From Cupriavidus gilardii (GTDB taxonomy: Bacteria > Pseudomonadota > Gammaproteobacteria > Burkholderiales > Burkholderiaceae): 64,000 nucleotides of DNA. The position numbers were made by a program, and so were the translations under genes. The stretch spans positions 186,001 through 250,000 of the forward strand of contig NZ_VZOV01000002.1 in assembly GCF_008801915.1 (NCBI RefSeq), in the 5' to 3' direction. The notes beneath the pieces are model-generated. The model ran no database searches. It saw only the letters and a list, made by a program, of their open reading frames with translations, and had not been told where the DNA came from. Positions 56,983-64,000 of this stretch are shown in pieces (the first letter of the stretch is position 1; each line of letters opens with the position of its first letter).

Positions 56983-57945
56983 ATGAAACTCCACCTCCTT
57001 GTTTGTGATGGCGTGTTTGATCTGGGGCTTGCGGCGCTCACTGACACAGTGGGCTTAGCCAATGCGATGGCGGGCTCGCTGCCACAGACTCCCGCGCACA
57101 TAGAGCTCACGCTGGTGGGCGTGCGGCGTTGCATCCGAACTGCGCAAGGCTTGACGGTCCCCGTGGTCCCTGCGCATGGTGTGCCCGAACCAGACGTCGT
57201 GCTCGTGCCCGCGTTTGGAGACAAGATGCCTGACACGCTCTCGGCTCGTCTCACACGCCCCGATGTGCTCGACGCGGTCGCGGCGCTACAGCAGTGGTCC
57301 ACCGCTGGCGCGCACCTTGGTGCCGCTTGCTCCGGTAGTTTCTTGCTTGCAGAGAGTGGCCTGCTTGATGGGCATCGTGCGACGACGTCATGGTGGCTGG
57401 GGCCGATGTTTCGGCAGCGCTATCCGAACGTCAAGCTGGACGAATCACGCATGATCGTGAACTCGACACGCTTCACCACCGCGGGTGCCGCTTTGGCCCA
57501 CGTCGACCTGGCCTTGCGCATCATCCGGGGGCGCAGTCCAGCGCTGGCGGCCCTGGTGGCACGCTATCTGCTGGTCGAGGCACGCAGTTCGCAAGCCGAG
57601 TTCGTGATTCCCGACCACCTTGCACATGCCGACCCGATGGTGGAGCGCTTCGAGTGCTGGGCCAGAAGTCAGCTCGCGAAGGGGTTCTCGCTGGCCGAGG
57701 CGGCCAGCGCCGTGGGCACAAGCGAGCGCACCTTGGCGCGGCGGCTGCAAAGCGTTTTGGGCAAGACACCGCTGTCGTATTTCCAGGACCTGCGCGTGGA
57801 GCATGCCGTGCATCTCTTGCGCACCGGAAACGCGAGCGTCGACCAAGTCGCCGCACAGGTCGGGTACTCGGATGGGGTGACCCTGCGGGCCCTGTTGCGC
57901 CGCAAGCTGGGCCGGGGTGTCAGGGAGTTGCGACGCGGTGGATGA
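56983..57945 (+). CDS. GlxA-type transcription regulator (DJ-1 + AraC)
   Basis: A 320-residue regulator. Residues 1-180 form a DJ-1/PfpI-like domain (LVCDGVFDLGLAALTDT, HLGAACSGSFLLAES with the nucleophile-site cysteine). Residues 215-310 form an AraC HTH pair (AEAASAVGTSERTLARRLQ, VDQVAAQVGYSDGVTLRALL). It likely senses a small molecule and controls the divergent monooxygenase. The ATG after the palindrome matches the usual family start; an earlier in-frame ATG at 56932 would include the palindrome in the coding region. Confidence 0.88.
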   Translation: MKLHLLVCDGVFDLGLAALTDTVGLANAMAGSLPQTPAHIELTLVGVRRCIRTAQGLTVPVVPAHGVPEPDVVLVPAFGDKMPDTLSARLTRPDVLDAVAALQQWSTAGAHLGAACSGSFLLAESGLLDGHRATTSWWLGPMFRQRYPNVKLDESRMIVNSTRFTTAGAALAHVDLALRIIRGRSPALAALVARYLLVEARSSQAEFVIPDHLAHADPMVERFECWARSQLAKGFSLAEAASAVGTSERTLARRLQSVLGKTPLSYFQDLRVEHAVHLLRTGNASVDQVAAQVGYSDGVTLRALLRRKLGRGVRELRRGG

Positions 57946-58204
57946 CCAGAAGCGTTTGGTGTATGTACGGCTGGAGACCGCCGGGAAACTGACGCAGGCC
58001 AAACGGCGCATTTGGACCTGACAAAACTACTGCCCGCCACGGCGCGCAAGCTCCAGTTTGACCCCGGACAAAGTTTTGCTGGCAATGTCGTGGTTGAGCA
58101 AATCAATACCTTGATTGAGCAACGCTGTGCACTGACGATTCGGCGGCTCACCGACCCCGCCGCCGACAATGACGCAGCCGCCGAGCCCACCGTTTGAACT
58201 ACCG

Positions 58205-58268
58205 TGCGGACACGGGTTCGATTCAGGGTTTGGGAATTGAACCGACATCCCATCGCAGACGAGTTTGA
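58205..58268. repeat. tmRNA 3'-end-like repeat, copy B
   Basis: GCGGACACGGGTTCGATTC followed by a reversed GAATTGAACC, as in copies A and C, then GCAGACGAGTTTGA, which recurs in copy C (GCAGACGAGGTTGA). It is probably a degenerate att site. The surrounding 57946-58369 stretch has no convincing gene; it also contains repeat D2. Confidence 0.6.
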
Positions 58269-58315
58269 TGCCCGTTTCCGGCGACTGAATCGCCCAGATG
58301 GCCGGCGGTGCCGCC

Positions 58316-58375
58316 GACGTTGCAAATCGTCGGTACTTGTCGATATCTACCGACGAATCGGAACATTTCTCAGCT
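58316..58375. repeat. Boundary repeat D, copy 2
   Basis: Second copy of the 60-bp boundary sequence (GACGTTGCAAATCGTCGGTA through GACGAATCGGAACATT), directly repeated relative to 56330-56390. Its end overlaps the last 6 bp of the HTH gene. Confidence 0.75.
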
Positions 58376-58582
58376 GACACTGACCTGGGCCACCACGGTC
58401 TTGGTCGAGGTCGCCAGGCACGACTCCTCGTATGCCTCAATGTCGGCCTGCCGGTAGAGCACGCGCCCGCAGAGCTTCAGAAACTTGGGGCCGATCCCCG
58501 CGCTGCGCCAGCGCTCAAGGGTGGCCTCACTGATACTCCAGCGGGCAGCGAGTTGTTTTTGATTGAGGTGAGCGACTTCCAT
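58370..58582 (-). CDS. Small AlpA/MerR-type HTH protein, paralogue of the left-end gene
   Basis: A 70-residue HTH protein (SEATLERWRSAGIGPKFLKL, DIEAYEESCL), the same length as, and closely similar to, the one at 897-1109. It would regulate or assist excision of an element. The chosen start has GGAGA 6 nt upstream. The shared promoter-like element ends 33 nt upstream, as in the small-gene cluster at 13-15 kb. Confidence 0.82.
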   Translation of the reverse strand: MEVAHLNQKQLAARWSISEATLERWRSAGIGPKFLKLCGRVLYRQADIEAYEESCLATSTKTVVAQVSVS

Positions 58583-58615
58583 CTTGGTCTCCGTCCGAAC
58601 GAGTTGGCAGGAGTC

Positions 58616-58645
58616 CATGAAGGCGCTGTTCCGGCCGCGAGCCAA
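58616..58645 (-). promoter_or_regulatory. Conserved promoter-like element, copy 5
   Basis: Minus strand: TTGGCT, an 18-nt spacer with GGAACAGCGCC, then TTCATG, ending 33 nt before the HTH start. It has diverged more than copies 2-4 but keeps the same architecture and spacing, 43 kb away from them. Confidence 0.65.
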
Positions 58646-58665
58646 GGCAATTCCAGGAAGTGCCG

Positions 58666-59790
58666 CTACTCGGGCAGATCATTCAGCTCGTAGCTGGTGC
58701 TACGCCCGCCGGCATCCGATTTGCGCAGCACGCCCCGCGTCAGCAGATCGTTGATGTCGCGCAGTGCCGTGTCCGGCGAGCATTTGGCGATGGCCGCCCA
58801 CTTGCTGCTGGTGAGCTTGCCCTCGAAACCATCGAGCAGCTTGCTCAGCAATTTCACCTGCCGCTCGTTCAACGGGGTCGTCGCCCAGCGCTGCCAGAAC
58901 CGCGCTTTCGTCAGGACAGCGTCCAGCGTGTGCTGGGCCTGGTCGACGGCGCGATGAAGCGTGTCGAGGAACCAGGCAAGCCACTCGGTGACATCCATCG
59001 ACCGCTTCTGCGTCCTCTCCAGGATGTCGTAGTAAGCCTTGCGTTCGCGCTGGATCTGCGCCGACAAACTGTAGAAGCGTTGCGGGCTGCCATCGGCACG
59101 CGCCAGCATCAGATCGCCAATGGCCCGGGCGATACGGCCATTGCCATCATCGAATGGATGCAGAGTGACGAACCACAGATGGCCAAGGCCTGCCTTGAGC
59201 AGTGGCGGTTCGTTTGATGTGCCATTCAGCCAGTCGAGGAAGCGGCTGGTTTCGGTCTCGAGGCGATCGGCCGGCGGTGCTTCGAAATGCACCCGCTGGC
59301 GGCCGATGGGTCCGGACACCACCTGCATCGGGCCGGTGGCATCGTCGCGCCAGCCGCCGACGTTGATCTTGGAGAGCCCAGAATAGCCGGTAGGAAACAG
59401 TGCGGCATGCCAGCCGAACAGACGCTCACGCGACACCAGTGCCTGGCAGTTGGCGGTGGCATCAAGCACCATCTCGACCACGCCTTCGACATGCCGATCG
59501 ACCGGAGCGAGCGCGCCGATGTCAACGCCCAACCTGCGGGCGATGGACGAGCGCACGGATTCAACGTTGAGCTGCTCGCCTTCGATCTCGCTGGTCTTGA
59601 CTACGTCCTCGGTGAGCGCCGCGAGACTCGCTTGGTCACGCAAGGCCATGCCGACGTCAGCCAGACGCCCCATCAAGAGCCCTTGGGCACGACTGACCTC
59701 AGCCATGGGCTCGGCCAGCGCCGCCAGGTCGAAGCGCCAGTTTGGCCAGTCACTGGCCTGCCAGATGTATTTGTATTCGCCGCTATTCAT
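58666..59790 (-). CDS. Fic-family protein (AMPylator or related)
   Basis: A 374-residue Fic protein. The N-terminal part includes the inhibitory helix motif (S/T)xxxE(G/N), seen here as TSEIEGE near residue 66. The Fic core has HPFDDGNGRIAR near residue 213 with the catalytic histidine. A C-terminal winged helix (residues 300-374) may bind DNA. It would modify proteins by AMPylation or a related transfer, kept off by the N-terminal helix. No partner gene is adjacent. Confidence 0.92.
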   Translation of the reverse strand: MNSGEYKYIWQASDWPNWRFDLAALAEPMAEVSRAQGLLMGRLADVGMALRDQASLAALTEDVVKTSEIEGEQLNVESVRSSIARRLGVDIGALAPVDRHVEGVVEMVLDATANCQALVSRERLFGWHAALFPTGYSGLSKINVGGWRDDATGPMQVVSGPIGRQRVHFEAPPADRLETETSRFLDWLNGTSNEPPLLKAGLGHLWFVTLHPFDDGNGRIARAIGDLMLARADGSPQRFYSLSAQIQRERKAYYDILERTQKRSMDVTEWLAWFLDTLHRAVDQAQHTLDAVLTKARFWQRWATTPLNERQVKLLSKLLDGFEGKLTSSKWAAIAKCSPDTALRDINDLLTRGVLRKSDAGGRSTSYELNDLPE

Positions 59791-59928
59791 GCGGAGATTA
59801 TGGGCTGCAATCTCCGCTCGCGCAAGTCAATCGCCGCGCATTGTGCGGTGAATTTGGTCACCATTCGCCGCATGACGGATCGCCTTGCCCCAGGAATGGG
59901 TGTAAATGGGTGTGTTATTGGCTGTGGC

Positions 59929-59992
59929 AACGGACGCGGGTTCAGTTCCCGTTTCGAGAATTGAACTGGCCACGGAAAGCAGACGAGGTTGA
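59929..59992. repeat. tmRNA 3'-end-like repeat, copy C
   Basis: CGGACGCGGGTTCAGTTCCC then a reversed GAATTGAACTGG and, further on, GCAGACGAGGTTGA as in copy B. It is the last copy before core genes, so it may mark the right boundary of the accessory region. From here to the flavin reductase start (60376) I see no gene, only this repeat and a terminator. Confidence 0.6.
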
Positions 59993-60194
59993 GGCCGTAT
60001 TCCGACTACCAATCAGTCCGAAAAACCTGCTTGATCGTCCACTGCCGAAGGGCGTACCGACTGGCTTTTCGATCGAGTTCGCACTGGTTCGCAGCAACCC
60101 GCAGCGCTTCGATTCCGTACTTTCAATAGTCGTTTGATACGGGGTACCATCCCACCACCAGTATTCCACCCGACGACATCCGGCAGATGTCCTC

Positions 60195-60227
60195 AAACCC
60201 GCGACGGCGTCAGCTGCGCGGGTTTTT
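60195..60227 (+). terminator. Intrinsic terminator at the chromosomal boundary
   Basis: AAACCCGCG / CGCGGGTTT form a 9-bp stem with a 13-nt loop, followed by further T residues. There is no gene immediately upstream on this strand, so it may be the terminator left behind by whatever RNA or gene the island interrupted. Confidence 0.85.
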
Positions 60228-60375
60228 GTTTGCCCGGCCGCGGCCGATTCGACGCGCGCACCGGAACTCAAGCCGTGTCGGAGACGGCGTTCCCCTCTGC
60301 CAGTCAGCGTTTGCGCCGGACCGATGGCATGATCGCGGCAGCGCGTCCCAATTCCTTTTCTGCCGAATCCAACCG

Positions 60376-60954
60376 ATGACCGCCTTCCAACCCGTCCCCC
60401 TGCAATACGCCAGCCGTCTGATCAACCATGGCCCGACGGTGCTGATCACCAGCAGCGACGGCGCCCGCCGCAACGTGATGGCCGCCGCCTGGTCGATGCC
60501 GGTCGAGTTCACGCCGCCGCGCATTGCGATCGTGATCGACAAACGCACCTTCACGCGCGAGCTGGTCGCGGCCAGCGGCAGCTTTGGCATCTGCATTCCG
60601 GGCGCCGCTGCGATCGACATGACGTACGCCGTAGGCAGCGCCACGGGCCGCGACGTCGACAAGTTCGCGCAGTTCGGCATCGCGGCCATCACCGGCCCTG
60701 AGCTCGGTCTGCCGCTGATCGAAGCGGGCTGCAGCGCGTGGATGGAGTGCCGGCTGATTCCGGAGGCGCATACCGAGGATGCCTACGACACCTGCTTCGG
60801 CGAGGTCGTGGCCGCGGCCGCGGATCCGCGCGTGTTCGCCAATGGCCGGTGGAAGTTCGATGCGGGCAACGAGGCCCTGCACACGATCCATCATCTGGGC
60901 GGCGGCAATTTCGTGCGTTCGTCCTCGACGATCGTCGCCAAGCCGATCGGTTGA
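60376..60954 (+). CDS. Flavin reductase family protein
   Basis: A 192-residue flavin reductase-like FMN-binding split-barrel protein. It has GPTVLITSSDGARRNVMAAA near the N-terminus, IAIVIDKRTFTRELVAASGS near residue 60 and a conserved histidine-rich end (LHTIHHLGGGNFVRSS). It would reduce or bind FMN, perhaps supplying it to a monooxygenase. It appears as a single gene of the core chromosome. Confidence 0.88.
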   Translation: MTAFQPVPLQYASRLINHGPTVLITSSDGARRNVMAAAWSMPVEFTPPRIAIVIDKRTFTRELVAASGSFGICIPGAAAIDMTYAVGSATGRDVDKFAQFGIAAITGPELGLPLIEAGCSAWMECRLIPEAHTEDAYDTCFGEVVAAAADPRVFANGRWKFDAGNEALHTIHHLGGGNFVRSSSTIVAKPIG

Positions 60955-61017
60955 TCCAAACCCTGCGCCCAACCCAAGCTCGATCGTGATCACCGCGAAG
61001 CCGATCGGCTGATCCAA
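60921..61017 (+). repeat. Duplicated 3' end of the flavin reductase gene
   Basis: The last codons and stop (ACGATCGTCGCCAAGCCGAT...TGATCCAAA) recur about 53 bp downstream as TCGTGATCACCGCGAAGCCGAT...TGATCCAAA. The second copy is beyond the stop and probably non-functional, a relic of a small tandem duplication. Confidence 0.7.
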
Positions 61018-61057
61018 AGATCAGCCCCTGGCCTGAGCCGAACGCGACTTCGATCGT

Positions 61058-62008
61058 TCAGCGCTTTCTACCCGCCCGCAACGGCTGCAACGGCCGCAAC
61101 GACACTGCCGCCGCCTGCCGCACCGCGCGCGTGACGGCGTCGAGCGCCGGCGAGCGCAGCCGCCATCGGTGCCAGTACAAGGGCACGTCCAGATGCCGGC
61201 GCGGCGCAAATTCGGCGAGCGTCCCGTGCGCCAGCGGCTCGCGCACGAAGGGCTCGGGCATCATGCCCCAGCCGAGCCCGCGCTGGGCAAACGCGACGAA
61301 GCCGGCGGTCGAGGGCACGTAGTGAATCGGCGGCATCGGCTGCTCGGCATCGGGCCCGATCAGCAGCGCGATAAAGCGCGCCTGCAGCGCATCCTTGCGA
61401 TTGAAGGCCAGCATCGGCGTGCGCGACAGGCTGGAGGCGTTGACGCCCTTGGCAAACGCCTGCGCGATCAACTGCGGCGAGGCCACGGCGAGATAACGCA
61501 TGATGCCGAGCGGTTCGACCGTGCAGCCCTGCACCGGCTCGGCGCTGGCGCTGACCGCCGCCATCACCACGCCTTCGCGCAACAGCGTCGCCGAATGGTC
61601 CTGGTCCTCGACGCGCAGATCGAAGACCATCGCCGGCTCGGCCGGCAAGGCGTCGAAGCTGGCGGGAAACCAGCTGTCGAGCGAATCGGCGTTGACGGCC
61701 AGCGGCACCCGCAGCGGCACCCCGCCCGTGCCTCGCAGGCCGTTGCCGTCGACATCGCCAAGTTCGGCCAGCGTTTCCGCTTCGAGCAGCGCCAGTTGCT
61801 CGGTGTAGCGCGCCAGCGTGCGGCCGGCCGCGGTCGGCTGGCAGGGGCTGCCTCGTTGCAGCAGCACCTGGCCGAGCCGCTCCTCGAGCTGGCGCATCCG
61901 TTGGCTGATCGCCGATGGTGTGACATGCAGGCGCCGCGCAGCGGCCTCGAAGCTTCCCTCCTGCAGCACGGCGGCAAAGGCGGCCAATTGGCCGTTGTCG
62001 ATCTTCAT
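61058..62008 (-). CDS. argP: LysR-type regulator ArgP
   Basis: A 316-residue LysR regulator. The N-terminal HTH (FAAVLQEGSFEAAARRLHV, SAISQRMRQLEERLG) and ligand domain match ArgP/IciA, and the gene is divergent from an ArgO-type exporter, its classical target. It would sense arginine and lysine. Two ATG codons in a row offer the start; the second is used here. Confidence 0.92.
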   Translation of the reverse strand: MKIDNGQLAAFAAVLQEGSFEAAARRLHVTPSAISQRMRQLEERLGQVLLQRGSPCQPTAAGRTLARYTEQLALLEAETLAELGDVDGNGLRGTGGVPLRVPLAVNADSLDSWFPASFDALPAEPAMVFDLRVEDQDHSATLLREGVVMAAVSASAEPVQGCTVEPLGIMRYLAVASPQLIAQAFAKGVNASSLSRTPMLAFNRKDALQARFIALLIGPDAEQPMPPIHYVPSTAGFVAFAQRGLGWGMMPEPFVREPLAHGTLAEFAPRRHLDVPLYWHRWRLRSPALDAVTRAVRQAAAVSLRPLQPLRAGRKR

Positions 62009-62104
62009 CATTAGCGTTTCTAATCCAGGACAAGGAAGTTTAGTTTTTCTTTTGACCGTGGCAAAGCTAGGCTGACGACCTTCCCACTCGTGCCCGCTCC
62101 CCCG

Positions 62105-62713
62105 ATGAAGATCGACATGCCGTTGATGGCCGGCTTCCTCTCCAGCCTGGCGCTGATCATTCCGATCGGCGCGCAGAACGCCTTCGTGCTGCGGCTCGGC
62201 ATCCGTCGCCAGCACCGTCTGCCGGTAGCGCTGCTGTGCGCGATGTCGGATGCGCTGCTGATCGGCGTCGGCATCGCCGGCCTCGGGGCGCTGCTGCACG
62301 CGCATCCTGGCTGGCTGACGCTGACGCGCTATGGCGGCGCGGCCTTCCTGGCGGTCTATGGCCTGATGGCCGCGCGCCGCGCGCTCGATGCCGGCAAGGT
62401 CGAGCTGCAGGCCGCGGCGCCGTTGCCGCTGGCGACGGCGCTGGCAACCTGCCTCGCCTTCACCTTCCTGAACCCGCACGTCTATCTCGATACCGTGGTG
62501 CTGCTCGGCGCGCTGGCCAGCCAGCATGGCCGCGATGGCCGCTGGATCTTCGGCATCGGCGCCGCGCTGGCCAGCCTGTCGTGGTTTCTCGCGCTCGCCT
62601 ATGGCGCCGGACTGCTGGCGCCGCTGTTCCGCCGCCCACTGGCATGGCGCTGTCTCGACGGCGCGATCGCGGCGGTGATGATCGGTCTGGCCGTGACGCT
62701 GGTACTGGGCTAA
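62105..62713 (+). CDS. argO: LysE/ArgO-type amino acid exporter
   Basis: A 202-residue membrane protein with six hydrophobic segments of the LysE family. The start (MPLMAGFLSSLALIIPIGAQNAF) holds the typical PIGAQN, and FTFLNPHVYLDT near residue 120 is also conserved. It exports arginine or lysine. The argP/argO intergenic region (about 96 bp) holds their promoters. Confidence 0.93.
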   Translation: MKIDMPLMAGFLSSLALIIPIGAQNAFVLRLGIRRQHRLPVALLCAMSDALLIGVGIAGLGALLHAHPGWLTLTRYGGAAFLAVYGLMAARRALDAGKVELQAAAPLPLATALATCLAFTFLNPHVYLDTVVLLGALASQHGRDGRWIFGIGAALASLSWFLALAYGAGLLAPLFRRPLAWRCLDGAIAAVMIGLAVTLVLG

Positions 62714-62962
62714 GCAGGACGCTCGCGCGGCTTCAATGCGGCCGAATTCTGCATTGCACAAATTTGTGCGATGTAACACGGAACTGAGTTTTGCCGCGGC
62801 CGGACGAAGAGTTGTTCCGCCGTACGGCACCGCGATCGCGATGCACTGATGCAGTGCGCTAGCGGATTCCGCACTGACGCCGCGCCTGGTTGCCAGCGCT
62901 GGCGCCGTGCACGCGGCCGCGGCGGCCGTCCCGTTCCAACCGTCCGCCAGCAAGGAGCCACC

Positions 62963-63595
62963 ATGGAAGTCGCCAAACGCCTGATGCTCGAGAACCGCGC
63001 CTGGGCCACCGAAGTGTTGTCACGCGATCCCGAACGCTTCAAGCGCCTGGCCGTGCGCCAGGCGCCGGACGTGCTGTGGATCGGCTGTTCGGACAGCCGC
63101 GTGCCCGCGGAGCTGATCACCAATGCCGAGCCGGGCGATCTGTTCGTGCACCGGAACATCGCCAACCTGGTGTGCGAGGACGACCCCAACCTGATGAGCG
63201 TGCTGCAGTACGCGCTGGAAGTGCTGCGCGTCGGCAACGTCATCGTCTGTGGGCATCAGGGCTGCGGCGGCGTACGCGCGTCGCTGGCGCGCGTTCCGGA
63301 GCTGCCGCATGTCGATGCGCGGCTGGACGAGATCCGGCAGGTCTATCGCGCGCATTGCGCCGAGCTCGACCGTCTCGATGGCGACGACGCCCGCACCGCG
63401 CGCCTGGTCGAACTCAATGCGATCGCGCAGGTACGCAAGCTGGCCGAGATGCCGCTGGTCCGCAATGTGTGGGACAGCGGCCGCGCGCTGCGCCTGCATG
63501 CATGGATCTACTCGCTGGAAACAGGTCTGCTCGAGGAGCGGCTGTGCCTGGACGGCACGGAAGCGGCAGCGGACCTGGAACCGCTGGCCGCCTGA
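62963..63595 (+). CDS. Beta-carbonic anhydrase
   Basis: A 210-residue beta-class carbonic anhydrase. Zinc ligands are visible in [12 protein letters not shown] near residue 42 (Cys and Asp) and [13 protein letters not shown] near residue 98 (His and Cys). It interconverts CO2 and bicarbonate. AAGGAG precedes the ATG. The SulP gene starts 35 bp later, a pairing typical of bicarbonate uptake and use. Confidence 0.95.
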   Translation: MEVAKRLMLENRAWATEVLSRDPERFKRLAVRQAPDVLWIGCSDSRVPAELITNAEPGDLFVHRNIANLVCEDDPNLMSVLQYALEVLRVGNVIVCGHQGCGGVRASLARVPELPHVDARLDEIRQVYRAHCAELDRLDGDDARTARLVELNAIAQVRKLAEMPLVRNVWDSGRALRLHAWIYSLETGLLEERLCLDGTEAAADLEPLAA

Positions 63596-63630
63596 CCCCA
63601 TCGACCTGGACCACTGGAAGCCTCCACCCA

Positions 63631-64000
63631 ATGAACTCGGCGCCCCCTACCTCAACCGTTTCCATCCCCTCCTCGCGCGACGCCTATCTGCGCCACCTCG
63701 GCCGCGATATCCCGGCCGGCGTGGTGGTGTTCCTCGTTGCGCTGCCGCTGTGCCTCGGCATCGCGCTGGCCTCCGGCGCACCGTTGCTGTCCGGCCTGCT
63801 GGCCGGCGTGATCGGCGGCGTGGTGGTCGCCATGCTGAGCGGCTCGCAGCTGAGCGTCAGCGGTCCCGCGGCCGGCCTCGTCGTGATCGTCGTCGGCGCG
63901 ATCGCGACGCTCGGCAGCTTTTCGGCCTTCCTGGTCGCCGTGATGCTGGCCGGCGTGCTGCAGATCGTCTTCGCATGGCTGCGCGCCGGCGATATCGCGG
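63631..64000 (+). CDS. SulP (SLC26) anion transporter, 3' end outside window
   Basis: The first 123 residues of a SulP transporter: a cytoplasmic start, then membrane segments with the family signature [19 protein letters not shown] and [16 protein letters not shown]. It probably carries bicarbonate or sulfate; the neighbouring carbonic anhydrase favours bicarbonate. The gene runs off the window. Confidence 0.9.
   Translation, partial: MNSAPPTSTVSIPSSRDAYLRHLGRDIPAGVVVFLVALPLCLGIALASGAPLLSGLLAGVIGGVVVAMLSGSQLSVSGPAAGLVVIVVGAIATLGSFSAFLVAVMLAGVLQIVFAWLRAGDIA

Noticed and set aside
58012..58197. Short frame of 61 codons starting TTG between the GlxA-type regulator and the HTH gene
   Set aside because: It has no ribosome binding site or recognisable domain and lies in a stretch with att-like repeats; I cannot support it as a gene.
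60120..60180. Possible intact tRNA or tmRNA 3' end near CCACCACCA
   Set aside because: No T-arm, anticodon arm or acceptor pairing can be folded around it; only the terminator at 60195-60227 is supported.

Overview
High-GC proteobacterial DNA carrying a large accessory region followed by ordinary chromosome. The core genes at the right end (ArgP/ArgO pair, beta-carbonic anhydrase next to a SulP transporter, flavin reductase) fit a beta- or gammaproteobacterium such as Xanthomonadales, Burkholderiales or Pseudomonadales. I cannot name the species from the sequence alone.

Region 1 (1-12.9 kb) is a phage-type replication, recombination and DNA-modification block on the + strand. It holds a Sak4-like RecA-fold ATPase with an SSB-like partner, a DEAD/DEAH helicase, a Cas4-like Fe-S nuclease, a TOPRIM primase-helicase and a RuvC-like resolvase. 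It ends with two tandem ParB-domain/DNA-methyltransferase fusions. Between the primase and the RuvC-like gene lies a 200-bp array of TTGGCA repeats plus a 42-nt hairpin, a good candidate replication origin. Region 2 (12.8-14.9 kb) holds five small genes on the - strand. Each of its four transcription units starts 33-40 bp from a near-identical promoter-like element, and a fifth copy occurs at 58.6 kb.

Region 3 (15-37 kb) is a nearly complete siphovirus morphogenesis and lysis module in lambda-like order: TerS, TerL, gpW, portal, S49 protease with nested scaffold, gpD, capsid, connectors, tail tube, frameshifted tail chaperone, tape measure, tail tip, holin-like proteins and lysozyme. No integrase or lysogeny repressor is visible.

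Region 4 (37-47.4 kb, - strand) is a compact transmissible locus of stress tolerance (tLST, formerly locus of heat resistance). In transcription order it encodes an HTH regulator, Hsp20, the ClpG/ClpK disaggregase, a cardiolipin synthase, FtsH, a Trx2-type thioredoxin, PsiE, an HtpX-like M48 protease and a DegP-like protease. It abuts the prophage lysozyme with only 81 bp between them. Together these genes would disaggregate, hold or degrade damaged proteins in cytoplasm, membrane and periplasm.

Region 5 (47.6-55.4 kb, - strand) is a type I restriction-modification operon. An HTH-HsdM fusion is followed by HsdS, HsdR, a YgjP-like metalloprotease and a PLD-family protein, with an inverted-repeat operator upstream of hsdM.

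Region 6 (55.4-60.2 kb) is a patchwork of small cassettes: a zinc-binding protein, a monooxygenase with a GlxA-type regulator, an HTH protein and a Fic protein. They are separated by three degenerate copies of a sequence resembling the 3' T-arm end of tmRNA, which suggests successive integrations at ssrA. Region 7 (60.2-64 kb) is core chromosome.
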